From positions 11,551,408 to 11,615,407 of the forward strand of contig CP092870.1 of NCBI GenBank assembly GCA_030710605.1: a DNA stretch of 64,000 bases. Reading direction: 5' to 3'. The stretch's first letter is position 1. Every line of letters starts with the position of its first letter. The notes beneath the pieces are model-generated. The model did no database searches, was not told the DNA's origin, and was given only the letters and a program-made list of their open reading frames with translations. Below are positions 18,829 through 27,739 of this stretch, piece after piece. This DNA comes from Cordylochernes scorpioides (Eukaryota; Arthropoda; Arachnida; Pseudoscorpiones; Chernetidae). A program made the position numbers and the translations under genes.

Positions 18829-21800
18829 ATGTGGGTGAGTATCAATGGCCGTAATGTCGAAGCTCTCATTGACACAGGGGCGTCATATTCGGTCGTTTCC
18901 AGCAATTTTAGAAAGAAGATGAAAGCTATAATGTTTGAGAGCCCGAACATAACTTTAAGGGTCGCAAACAATCGTTTTGTTGCTCCGCTAGGAAAATGTC
19001 GCCTAAGAGTAGAAATAAATGGCCTTCAGCGGATCTTCGAATTTCTCGTTCTCCCAAATTGCAGCCACGACGTTATCTTGGGATGGGATTTTCTCGAGTC
19101 TTCAAAAGCAGTTATTGACTGTGGTCATTCTGAAATTTCGTTTTCAGAGACGTTAAATGAGGACCAATCCGCGGCACAACTTCACTTAGCATCGGACGAC
19201 ATCATTCCTCCAAAGTGTACCAAGAGGGTATTGACCCGGACGCCTAGCGTAACTGGGATTAAAAATTGCGCAGTTGAAGGTGTGAGGCAACTTTTCTTAG
19301 AGAAAGAATTATTTGTACCATCGTCCTACCTTACCATATGGCATGGCCAAGCGTATCTATGGGTGACCAATTTTAGCAAGCATCCGAAAACAATCCCTTC
19401 GGGCATGTGCCTAGCCCATTTATTCAGAGTCCAGCCGCAAGAAGTTTGCCCAATAATGGAAAATAATTCGAATAATGAGTCCAAAAGTGCCAAGTCACCC
19501 ATCAGGATAACCAATTTCGAGTGTCGCGAAGAAAGTGTCGGGAGCTCCGAGCAGCTTATGAGAATGGAACAAATCTCGGCCTGCATTTCTCCTGAGCTTC
19601 CTCTGCTTCACAAGACCAAACTTCTGGAGCTTCTTGAAAACTTTTCGGAAGTGTTCGGTCCGATCGATAAAACTACTTCTAGGATAATTACTAAGCACAG
19701 GATAAATACGGGCGACGCCAAACCATCAAAAAAGATGCCGTATCGGGTCTCACCCTCTGAAAGGAAGGTAATTCAAGAAGAAGTTGACAGAATGATGGAA
19801 ATGGGAGTCGCTCAGCCCTCTGAGAGTCCTTGGGCCTCACCGGTCGTTCTGGTAAGAAAGAAAGACGGGTCTGTTCGCTTTTGTGTGGACTACAGAGGTT
19901 TGAATAAGATGACGAAAAAAGATGTCTATCCATTGCCGAGGGTTGATGACGCTCTTGATTGCTTGAAGGGGGCGAATATCTACTCCACAATTGATCTCAA
20001 AGCGGGCTACTGGCAAATTGGCATTGATGAAGCTGATCGGGAAAAGACTGCCTTTATTACACCGGACGGTCTTTTTGAGTTTAAGGTCATGCCCTTTGGG
20101 CTGTGTAACGCGCCCGCAACTTTCGAAAGGATGATGGATAATCTCCTGAAGGGCCTGCGATGGACGATATGTTTGTGTTACTTGGACGACGTCGTTATAT
20201 TTGCGGATAATTTTCCAGATCATTTGAGACGACTAGAGGTGGTCCTGAATTGTTTCAAGAGAGCTGGGCTGAAGCTCAATCCCGGAAAGTGTTCTTTTGG
20301 AGCCAGCAACATCAAGATCCTTGGACACCAAGTGAATAAGGATGGAATCCGACCGGATGATGATAAGATTAAGGCGGTCAGTCAATTCCCGATCCCTAAG
20401 AACTTACAGCAGCTAAGAAGCTTCCTTGGCTTGTCATCTTATTATAGGCGGTTTATTAAGAACTACGCAGATATTGCGCGGCCCCTCAATTCGCTACTAT
20501 CTAAAGGAACAAAGTTTCAATGGAACACAGACCAAGAGAGAGCATTTCAAAAACTGAAGAATGCCTTGACGTCAAAACCAGTATTGGGACATTTCGATGA
20601 TGACGCTCCAACTGAACTACACACAGATGCCAGCGGATATGGAATAGGTGCCGTGCTTGCACAAAAGCAAGGAAACGGTGAAAAGGTCATCGCCTATGCT
20701 TCGCGTACCCTTTTAAAATCCGAGAAAAACTATTCTACCACGGAGAGAGAATGTCTCGCCATAGTATGGGCAATTGGAAAATTTAGGCCCTATTTGTTTG
20801 GACGCCCCTTCAAAGTTATAACTGACCATCATTCTCTGTGCTGGTTGACCAATCTTAAAGATCCGGCAGGTAGATTGGCGAGGTGGGCGTTGAGACTTCA
20901 GGAGTACGACGTTTCCATTGTCTACAAGACAGGGCGAATGCACAAGGACGCCGACTGTCTGTCAAGAAATCCCATTGAAAATACGGAAAAGGTTTTCAAT
21001 GACGACATCCCCACATTATTCCTTTTGAGCGACATCAGTAAAGAACAAGAGAAAGACCCTTACATTACAGTAATAATCAAGGAGATATCTCAGCCGTCAC
21101 CCGCCAAGAAAGACAACAAGTTCGAGGTTGTCAATGGGATCCTCTATAGAAAGAATTATGACCCGACTGGCCTACCTTTACTGTTAGTAATCCCAAGACA
21201 CCTTCGAATGGAGATCTTGGGGGACTTGCACGACGCACCTACTGCTGGACATCTGGGTTTTGCAAAAACCTACGACAGAATTAGGAGAAGGTTCTTTTGG
21301 CCAGGAATGTACAGAAGCGTGAGAAAGTATGTTGGCCATTGTCAGGACTGCCAGCGTCGCAAGAGTGTGCCACAACTTCCTCCTGGCTATCTGAGACCCA
21401 TACCACCACCGGACCGACCATTCCAAAAAGTCGGTATAGATTTGCTGGGACGCTTCCCCATATCGCAAGGGAAGAAGAAGTGGATAGTTGTTTGCACCGA
21501 CTATCTAACCAAATACGCCGTTACCCAAAGTCTAGGTTCGGGGGAAGCCCAAGAAATTGCAAAATTTCTTTTGGAGGAAGTTATTTTGAAGCATGGGGCT
21601 CCTCGAGAAATAGTGATGGATCGGGGTCGAAACTTCCAGTCGAGACTCATTCAGGAGCTAACCAAAAACTGTCACATCAAAAAGAAGACAACGACGGCGT
21701 ATCATCCTCAGACTAACGGCCTGACAGAAAGATTGAACAGGACAATTGCCGACATGTTATCAATGTACATGGACCTCGATCAGAAAAACTGGGATGAGAT

Positions 21801-22335
21801 GCTACCATTCATCACATTTGCCTACAATACAGCGAGGCAAGAATCAACTGGCTTCACGCCATTCTTTCTGGTCCATGGGAGGGAAGCGGAGACGACCCTC
21901 GACACTATCTTTCCCTACAGTAGCGCGTCCGAGGGGGAAGAATTTATTCAATTGGTGGCGAGCAGAGCTGAAGAGGCGCGACAAATAGCCCGACATCACA
22001 TATTCAAGGCTCAAGAAACCAACAAATTGAATTACGACGCTCGGCATAAAGGAAAAGTCTACCAACCAGGAGATCTAGTGTGGATTTTTACACCTATCCG
22101 ACGAGTGGGACTGTCTGAGAAACTTCTAAGAAGGTACTTTGGTCCCTACAAGGTCATTAAAAAGATATCGGATGTGACATACGAAGTGGAAGCATTCGGC
22201 AAGAGTGACAAAAGACAAAAAGGACGTGACACCGTCCATATCCTCAGGATGAAGCCGTACTATGGCCCATCAAGACAGGAAGATTCGTCAAGTGTGGATA
22301 GCTCTACGTCTGGAGAAGAGGAGGAACTGAGATAA
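18829..22335 (+). CDS. pol: gypsy Pol: protease, reverse transcriptase, RNase H, integrase
   Basis: 1168 codons without interruption. In order: aspartic protease (LIDTGASYSVV, residues about 13-23); RT from about residue 290 with FCVDYRGLN and the catalytic YLDDVVIF near 450; RNase H (HTDASGYGIGAVLA near 598); integrase with an HHCC zinc finger (HLGF..., CQDCQRR near 800-845) and D,D,E residues (VGIDLLG near 869, MDRGRNF near 930, ERLNRT near 966); and a C-terminal GPYKV module near 1104. It lies in the -1 frame relative to gag with no overlap, as TAG 18727-18729 closes this frame upstream. Pol looks enzymatically complete. Confidence 0.95.
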   Translation: MWVSINGRNVEALIDTGASYSVVSSNFRKKMKAIMFESPNITLRVANNRFVAPLGKCRLRVEINGLQRIFEFLVLPNCSHDVILGWDFLESSKAVIDCGHSEISFSETLNEDQSAAQLHLASDDIIPPKCTKRVLTRTPSVTGIKNCAVEGVRQLFLEKELFVPSSYLTIWHGQAYLWVTNFSKHPKTIPSGMCLAHLFRVQPQEVCPIMENNSNNESKSAKSPIRITNFECREESVGSSEQLMRMEQISACISPELPLLHKTKLLELLENFSEVFGPIDKTTSRIITKHRINTGDAKPSKKMPYRVSPSERKVIQEEVDRMMEMGVAQPSESPWASPVVLVRKKDGSVRFCVDYRGLNKMTKKDVYPLPRVDDALDCLKGANIYSTIDLKAGYWQIGIDEADREKTAFITPDGLFEFKVMPFGLCNAPATFERMMDNLLKGLRWTICLCYLDDVVIFADNFPDHLRRLEVVLNCFKRAGLKLNPGKCSFGASNIKILGHQVNKDGIRPDDDKIKAVSQFPIPKNLQQLRSFLGLSSYYRRFIKNYADIARPLNSLLSKGTKFQWNTDQERAFQKLKNALTSKPVLGHFDDDAPTELHTDASGYGIGAVLAQKQGNGEKVIAYASRTLLKSEKNYSTTERECLAIVWAIGKFRPYLFGRPFKVITDHHSLCWLTNLKDPAGRLARWALRLQEYDVSIVYKTGRMHKDADCLSRNPIENTEKVFNDDIPTLFLLSDISKEQEKDPYITVIIKEISQPSPAKKDNKFEVVNGILYRKNYDPTGLPLLLVIPRHLRMEILGDLHDAPTAGHLGFAKTYDRIRRRFFWPGMYRSVRKYVGHCQDCQRRKSVPQLPPGYLRPIPPPDRPFQKVGIDLLGRFPISQGKKKWIVVCTDYLTKYAVTQSLGSGEAQEIAKFLLEEVILKHGAPREIVMDRGRNFQSRLIQELTKNCHIKKKTTTAYHPQTNGLTERLNRTIADMLSMYMDLDQKNWDEMLPFITFAYNTARQESTGFTPFFLVHGREAETTLDTIFPYSSASEGEEFIQLVASRAEEARQIARHHIFKAQETNKLNYDARHKGKVYQPGDLVWIFTPIRRVGLSEKLLRRYFGPYKVIKKISDVTYEVEAFGKSDKRQKGRDTVHILRMKPYYGPSRQEDSSSVDSSTSGEEEELR

Positions 22336-22370
22336 AGCTGTGGAACAGCTTCTCATGGGAAAGGGAGTAG

Positions 22371-22620
22371 TGTACCAAAGCCGACTTCATAGTGAAATTG
22401 CTGGCTCGGCAACCTTGGAGCTGACGTCACTGCCTGTGGAAGTAGCCCTTGCAAGGCCGCGTGGCCGCGTGGCCACGAGACTGATTCCTTCTTCTTCGCT
22501 CGTTGTTTACTATTTTAATCTTTTAGATATTTCCTTCTTTCTCTTTATATAGAATAATAAAAACTATCTTTTTGTTTGTTGAGTTGGTCAACCGACTGGC
22601 TAAATATTTTCAACACTACA
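22371..22620 (+). repeat. Right LTR of the gypsy element
   Basis: Same as the left LTR apart from three substitutions and a GCCGCGTG unit present twice (the 8-bp difference). Confidence 0.95.
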
Positions 22621-23440
22621 ATATTATTAAAAAAGAATCATGAAGATATTTTAAAGGAGTCCTTTAGGGATGTCTGTTTTTGCACTTATGATTCCAGAGT
22701 TACATGGTCCAGTGGGCCGTATGAAAATCGAGTTGTTCATATAAAAACATGTTTAAAAAATGCTATTTTCTTTTAATGTAATCTATATAGCTTGAAATAA
22801 ATAAAAATAATGGCTGCTTGAACTCGGTCGCATGTGACATTTTACAGGTACATTGGGACAGCTGACATTCCCCCCAACCCAACCCACTGATAAATAGGCA
22901 ATAAGGTATGGGAAAAGATCCCAGTAGACGCGAATTCGCGTTGGTAGCCTACAATTTTAAGTTAATTTTTAGAAATCAGGGACATGAATTCGCATCCTTT
23001 AGGCTTGACACCCTATAAGTGAGGATATGAATTTGCGTTATATGGGTTCAAAATGTTTCGTTGCTCGCATCTATAATACCTTTTTATTAGTAAAGTTGTA
23101 AGTAAACATCAATCGTCGAAATTTGCATTTTAAAATGGTTGAATTATCAGAAGTGGTGAATAATTAATATTGTCGAATTACCGTTTGTTATTTGATAGGC
23201 CAGAGATTGGGAAATCAAATCAGGGTCGAATTATCGCAAGGTGTCGAATTATCGGTATTGTCGAATTACTGTTTGTAATTTCATAGGTTCTGGAAATCAA
23301 AACATGGTCGAATTAACGAATTTATACTTAGAAAGTATTTTTACTTATCCTTACTTGAAATGCTGCTTCTAGGAAATCGGAATATACCCATTGCGATTTT
23401 TAAGCCACCATCTATACTTTTAAAGTCTCTGCAGGCCCTT
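22621..23440. other. No gene; repeated TCGAATTA motif
   Basis: AT-rich sequence with GTCGAATTA-type words at about 23172, 23224, 23243, 23258 and 23304. The same words recur at 49628-49670, suggesting a worn DNA transposon family. Confidence 0.4.
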
Positions 23441-23478
23441 TGGGTAAACCCTGGGCGTTGCCCGGGTCACTCGGCTAG
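23441..23478 (+). repeat. Helitron 3' terminus
   Basis: Hairpin CCTGGGC-GTT-GCCCGGG, then TCACTCGG and CTAG followed by T. The 5' end cannot be placed. Confidence 0.65.
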
Positions 23479-23484
23479 TTTATA

Positions 23485-23960
23485 AATATAATTTCACCAG
23501 ACGCCGCTAGAGGCGCTGCTTGCGAGTGAAAGTAGAAAATTTGCAAATAAAATTGCAAAGAATATTTATTTCAAATCAAATTCGAACCAGAAATCTTCCC
23601 AGTAGTATAGTAAATAACTTCCTAAAGTTTCACGGCGATTGGATAATCTTACCTTTTAAAAACATTCATCGTGTGAACAAACTAACATTCATCGTGTAAA
23701 CAAACCACGTGTTAATTATTAACCAATCAAATTCATTTATCGTCGCGACCAGTGCTGCGCCCAAGCGGTAAAAGACTGGAACTCACCGTTTTTGTTTTTT
23801 TTATTTAAAAAAAAAGCACATTAACTTTTTTAGTTTTTTGAATAGCCTATATGTTAAACGAAATCTTCAGCTACCTACATGCGAAATTCCATAATGATTG
23901 AGTCAGTAGATTTTGCGTGAAGCGATAACAAACATCGATTTCGCATTTCATTTTTATAGA
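23485..23960 (-). mobile_element. Helitron fragment, minus strand, 5' end intact
   Basis: On the minus strand it starts A|TCTATAAAAATGAAATG at 23960, a Helitron 5' end. The interior shares AACCTTCCCAGTA...AAAGTTTCA with 25918-25965. No 3' hairpin is found on its left, so it is truncated. Confidence 0.55.
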
Positions 23961-23964
23961 TATA

Positions 23965-24487
23965 CTAGCCGAATGACCCGGGCAACGCCCGGGTTTTACC
24001 CGATTAAATGTTTTTATTCAAATACTATTCGTTACAATTATAAATTGGCGCCGTGAATGTCACTCTTGTGAAACGTCCCGCTCCAAACTTTGTGTCTGAG
24101 AAGCGATATTTTTATAGAAAGATGATTTGGCTTTTGTTTTCTGCTCGAATGAATGTTTTTCTGTTAGAATTTTGTTCCTGCGTACAAAATATTGAACTGA
24201 TTTCACCCGTGGTCTCTGCTTTTTGGAATTTTTCTCGATATAATTTTGTATCTGATAATCAAACACGATACAGCAATATCGTAATCATCATTTTATGATT
24301 AAAAATATATAGTTTTAATAATTGTTTTATATATTTTTAAATAGCCTATCGTCTTCCCCGTATTTTTTTACCTATGTATGGAAATTTTGGTTTGAATTAG
24401 TGAACTACTGCGAATTTGTATACCGGACATACAAACCAACAAACAAACAGACAAACATACAAACATTCATTTTTATATATAGAGAGA
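23965..24487 (-). mobile_element. Non-autonomous Helitron
   Basis: Minus-strand 5' end TCTATATATAAAAATGAATG near 24487. The 3' end at 23965 carries the hairpin ACCCGGGC-GTT-GCCCGGGT and CTAG|T. It sits four bases from the 5' end of the next Helitron on the same strand, in a head-to-tail arrangement. Confidence 0.75.
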
Positions 24488-24680
24488 AGGATAAGGATAA
24501 GGAAAGGATTAAAATATAGTTAAAAAATTAAGCAACCCATTTTTTTAATACTAAAAAGATTTATTCTACTAGATCGAGAGGTATATATTTAAAAAAAAAA
24601 GGCATATCCTGACCAGGCTCACAAGAGCATTTCTAGATGGCAGAGCGCCATCTAGTGGATCAAAAATAAATTAAACGTTT

Positions 24681-24827
24681 ATTTAACTTGCTCCATGATA
24701 TTTGGCCAACCCAATTTCTTGATCTGCATAACGCTGACAGGGCCAACAGCCTGAAACCCGTTCGTGGTAGACTTTTCTTGATTTATCAAGAAATTGGGTT
24801 GGCCAAATATCACAGAGCAAGTTAAAT
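24681..24827. repeat. Fold-back repeat
   Basis: Arms 24681-24723 and 24785-24827 (ATTTAACTTGCTC... and its complement) pair almost perfectly around a 61-nt loop. Upstream is the CTGCCATCT...CATCTAGTGG repeat shared with 15080 and 58720. Confidence 0.85.
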
Positions 24828-26219
24828 GAATTGTCACAATATTGTCACAACACCAGTTTTGGTTAATTCTTTATAATTTCCTTAATGCTTTGAACTAGGG
24901 TGATAAACAAAATGCATTGTTCTAATGCATTTTCAAAGCGAGAGGTGCCTTTTAGTATTTGAATATTCTCCTTCTGCAATTTATGTTGAATTCTAGCCTG
25001 AAAATCTATCCTGTCACTTCACCAGTTTGAATACCTTTTTTTTTTTTTTTTGGTAATTTCGATCAATTTCATAATCACTCTCAAAAGATGTTTTGAAATC
25101 GAAGCCACATCTGTAGTGATTAAGCCATAGCTAGACTCCATGGCATACAAATAGTCTTTTTGTCTGAATTTTCCAAAACTGGTGGTGTGGCTTATTCTTT
25201 ACTAGCGGACGTACCTGGCTTCGCCCGGGTTTTACCCGAGTAAAGGTTTGTCTAACGAATCTCTCGATAAAGTGAACATTTTTTCCCGGTCCCTTGAAAA
25301 ATACTCGATAAGTTGAATAAAATCAATATTAATTGGTTCCCTCGGTAATTGGAATTTAAAGGAATAGTATCAGAACAACATGAAAACTTTCTCCATTGAT
25401 TATATAAATAGTAATGAAAAGTAAGGAGAAAAGATTTTTTATTCAGATAAACGTGTGACAAGCTTTCGGGCAGTCACGCCCTTCGACAGGTAACAAACTA
25501 AGGTAGAAATTGACTTTATATAGGAATCCGTTTGAGGTATATTTGCATATGTGATGAATATAGGACGGCTAAAATACAATTCAGGTTAAAATTTTGCATA
25601 TCTAAATTACTACGTAAGTATGCTAATCGTGTAATGCTAAATAATAAGTAAACGATACAAATGCAGAATGGCTATGCTATGAGACCAGAAAATGAGACTA
25701 GATATCAACTGTTCAACTTGCCTTGGAATTGTATCATTATTCTTGTCTCAAATAAATTGCCGTGTCATCCTGAATTTTGTCTTTCCTAATTTTCTACATT
25801 ACAAAATCATCGTATCATCATGATAATATTTAGAGCAGATTGTTGAATTATAACAGATAAATTAGAATATTTATCTTGATTATTTCTAGGCGAAAAGTTA
25901 TTTCAAAAATTTTATTTGCTAGAAACCTTCCCAGTACTATACTAAATAACTTCCCAAAGTTTCATGGCGTTCCAATGAGTGGTTTGGTCAGGCATAAAGG
26001 ACAGACAGACACACACACACACACACTCGAGCGTGCGGCCACGATTTCGCGAGCTCCGCCGTTTTCGCCTCTGGAGTGCGTGTGGAGGGCGCTAAAGATA
26101 GCGAATTTGATATTAAAAGGAAGCCCAGGCTCTGCTGATCAAGTGCCTGAAAGGCCCAGCATCCTGCCACAAACAGGCGAGGATTTATCGCCAAAAAACG
26201 AAAATCAGAGAAAAGCATC

Positions 26220-26421
26220 AATGGAAATCTCTGAAAAAGAAAAAGAAAACTATGCAAATTCGCCGTCTGGCGTAACGCATGCAAATCTGGCCGTGCGCGT
26301 GTTGACGTCACGGCGCCGAAGACCGCTGCTTCGACCAGCGAGAATCCAGCCAACCCGGCCTCGCTTAACTGGGCCGACAGCGAGATGGCGGAGGTGAATG
26401 ACAACGAGGGTTCATCGTCGT
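26220..26421 (+). pseudogene. Frameshifted start of LINE ORF1
   Basis: ATG at 26221 opens MEISEKEKENYANSPSG. A second frame then carries ENPANPASLNWADSEMAEV and stops at TGA 26421-26423, and ORF1 proper opens in a third frame at 26420. The three pieces read as one N-terminus broken by two small indels. Confidence 0.5.
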
Positions 26422-27739
26422 GAAGGGAAAAAAGAGACGCCTCGGCTCAACTTCACCTGAGCACGCTGCAAGGCAGCCCAACAAGCCTGGAAACCAGCGC
26501 AGTTCCCAGCAGCGGAAGCGGCCAACAGGGCCGAGAGCAGTGCCGCCCCAGGAAATCAAGGCGACGCGCGCCAACATCGCCGACGCCAAGGCGAGGCAGA
26601 ACTCAACCAACCACGAGAACTACATCTTCGTGGAGCTGTGCCCTGACATCCCGGACTACTCCTACCTCAAGGCAATAGGCAAACTGGTCAGAGGGCCAGG
26701 GAGAATAAGCCAGTTCAACAGGATGAACGGCCACTACGTCGTGGGCCTCGCGGGCAAGGACCTTGCGAGCCGTCTGGTGGAGGTGGGCCTTGACATCGAA
26801 GGAACCCATCTGAAGGTCTTCCCCTTCCGGAAAAGGGCAGAACGCATCACCATCGCAAATCTGCCTGGCTTCGTCGAGGACAGCGCCATCGTGGAGGCCC
26901 TGCGCAACTTCGGCACCGTGACCTCCATCGCCCCCATCATGATCAAGATGGGGGAGTATACCTTCAACGACGGCCGCCGGGAGGCGTTCATCCTGCTCCG
27001 CGAGGGCGTGAGGCTGGAGTCGCTGCCCACCCGAATGACCATCAAGTCCAAAGGAGACACCCTGTCAGCCTTCCTCTCCTTTGGAATAAAGTGTTCCAAG
27101 TGCAGCAAGCAGGGCCACCGCAGAGCAAACTGCCCATCGCTCGCCAGGCAGAACAGCAGCCCCAGGCAAGCAGCGTCTCCCACCGACGCAAGGCCCCTCC
27201 CCCCTCCTCCTCCTCCTCCTCAGCAGCCAAGGAAGCCGGCACCGGCGTCCCCTGTCCAACCGGCGAATACATCAAAAGAGGCTCCGGCGATCCCCTCCGC
27301 GCCCCATCCAGCCAAACCGAAGGATCTTGCCCAGCCCGCCCCTGTTGCCCTCCCTGCTCCTGTGGCTGCCTCGCGGCCCCTCGAGCCCGCGATTCTTCCG
27401 CTCGACATCGAGATGTCGGAGGAGGAGCGGACCTCAACTCCCTCCACGCCTTCCAAGGGAAAACCCGCAATCGTCCAGCTGCGGGAGCACCTCGAGAAGC
27501 TCCCCTCCATTGCCATCGACCACTCCGGGCTGCTCGGCCTAGACTGGGAGGACGCACAGAAGCTCCTCGCTTCTCCATCCAACATGAAGAAGCGAATGCC
27601 CTCGCTGCTAGAAGCACGAGTCACCGCCTTCACCGAGCTGGCCAAAACCATCATGGCCTCGGGCCCTAAATCAAGCACCCTTGTCTACAAGACCCTCCAG
27701 AAGACCAGGACGGTACTGCTTGTAGGACGGCCCAAATGA
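26420..27739 (+). CDS. LINE ORF1 protein (nucleic-acid-binding)
   Basis: 439 codons. After a basic Ser/Pro-rich leader comes a conserved globular region (FVELCPDIPDYSYLKAIGKL, RITIANLPGFVEDSAIVEAL, which has an RRM-like look). A CCHC knuckle CSKCSKQGHRRANC follows near residue 225, then a long Pro/Ala-rich linker and a helical C-terminus. ORF1 proteins coat LINE RNA. The first codon is GTG, and the true start is upstream in another frame. It ends in ATGA, shared with the start of ORF2. Confidence 0.8.
   Translation: MKGKKRRLGSTSPEHAARQPNKPGNQRSSQQRKRPTGPRAVPPQEIKATRANIADAKARQNSTNHENYIFVELCPDIPDYSYLKAIGKLVRGPGRISQFNRMNGHYVVGLAGKDLASRLVEVGLDIEGTHLKVFPFRKRAERITIANLPGFVEDSAIVEALRNFGTVTSIAPIMIKMGEYTFNDGRREAFILLREGVRLESLPTRMTIKSKGDTLSAFLSFGIKCSKCSKQGHRRANCPSLARQNSSPRQAASPTDARPLPPPPPPPQQPRKPAPASPVQPANTSKEAPAIPSAPHPAKPKDLAQPAPVALPAPVAASRPLEPAILPLDIEMSEEERTSTPSTPSKGKPAIVQLREHLEKLPSIAIDHSGLLGLDWEDAQKLLASPSNMKKRMPSLLEARVTAFTELAKTIMASGPKSSTLVYKTLQKTRTVLLVGRPK

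Larger units (their letters stand above)
17223..22620 (+). mobile_element. Ty3/gypsy LTR retrotransposon, nearly intact
   Basis: LTRs of 242 bp (17223-17464) and 250 bp (22371-22620), both TG...CA, differ by three substitutions and one 8-bp tandem duplication. A 4-bp ATAT target duplication flanks the element. A primer-binding site (TGGTGGAGACGCCGGG) starts three nt past the left LTR, and a purine tract (GGGAAAGGGAGTAG, 22357-22370) precedes the right LTR. It carries gag and a 1168-codon pol. Low LTR divergence means recent insertion. Confidence 0.95.

Noticed and set aside
25988..26404. ORFs of 173 and 138 codons spanning the CA repeat and LINE 5' end
   Set aside because: They cross the Helitron-LINE junction, so cannot be one ancestral gene.
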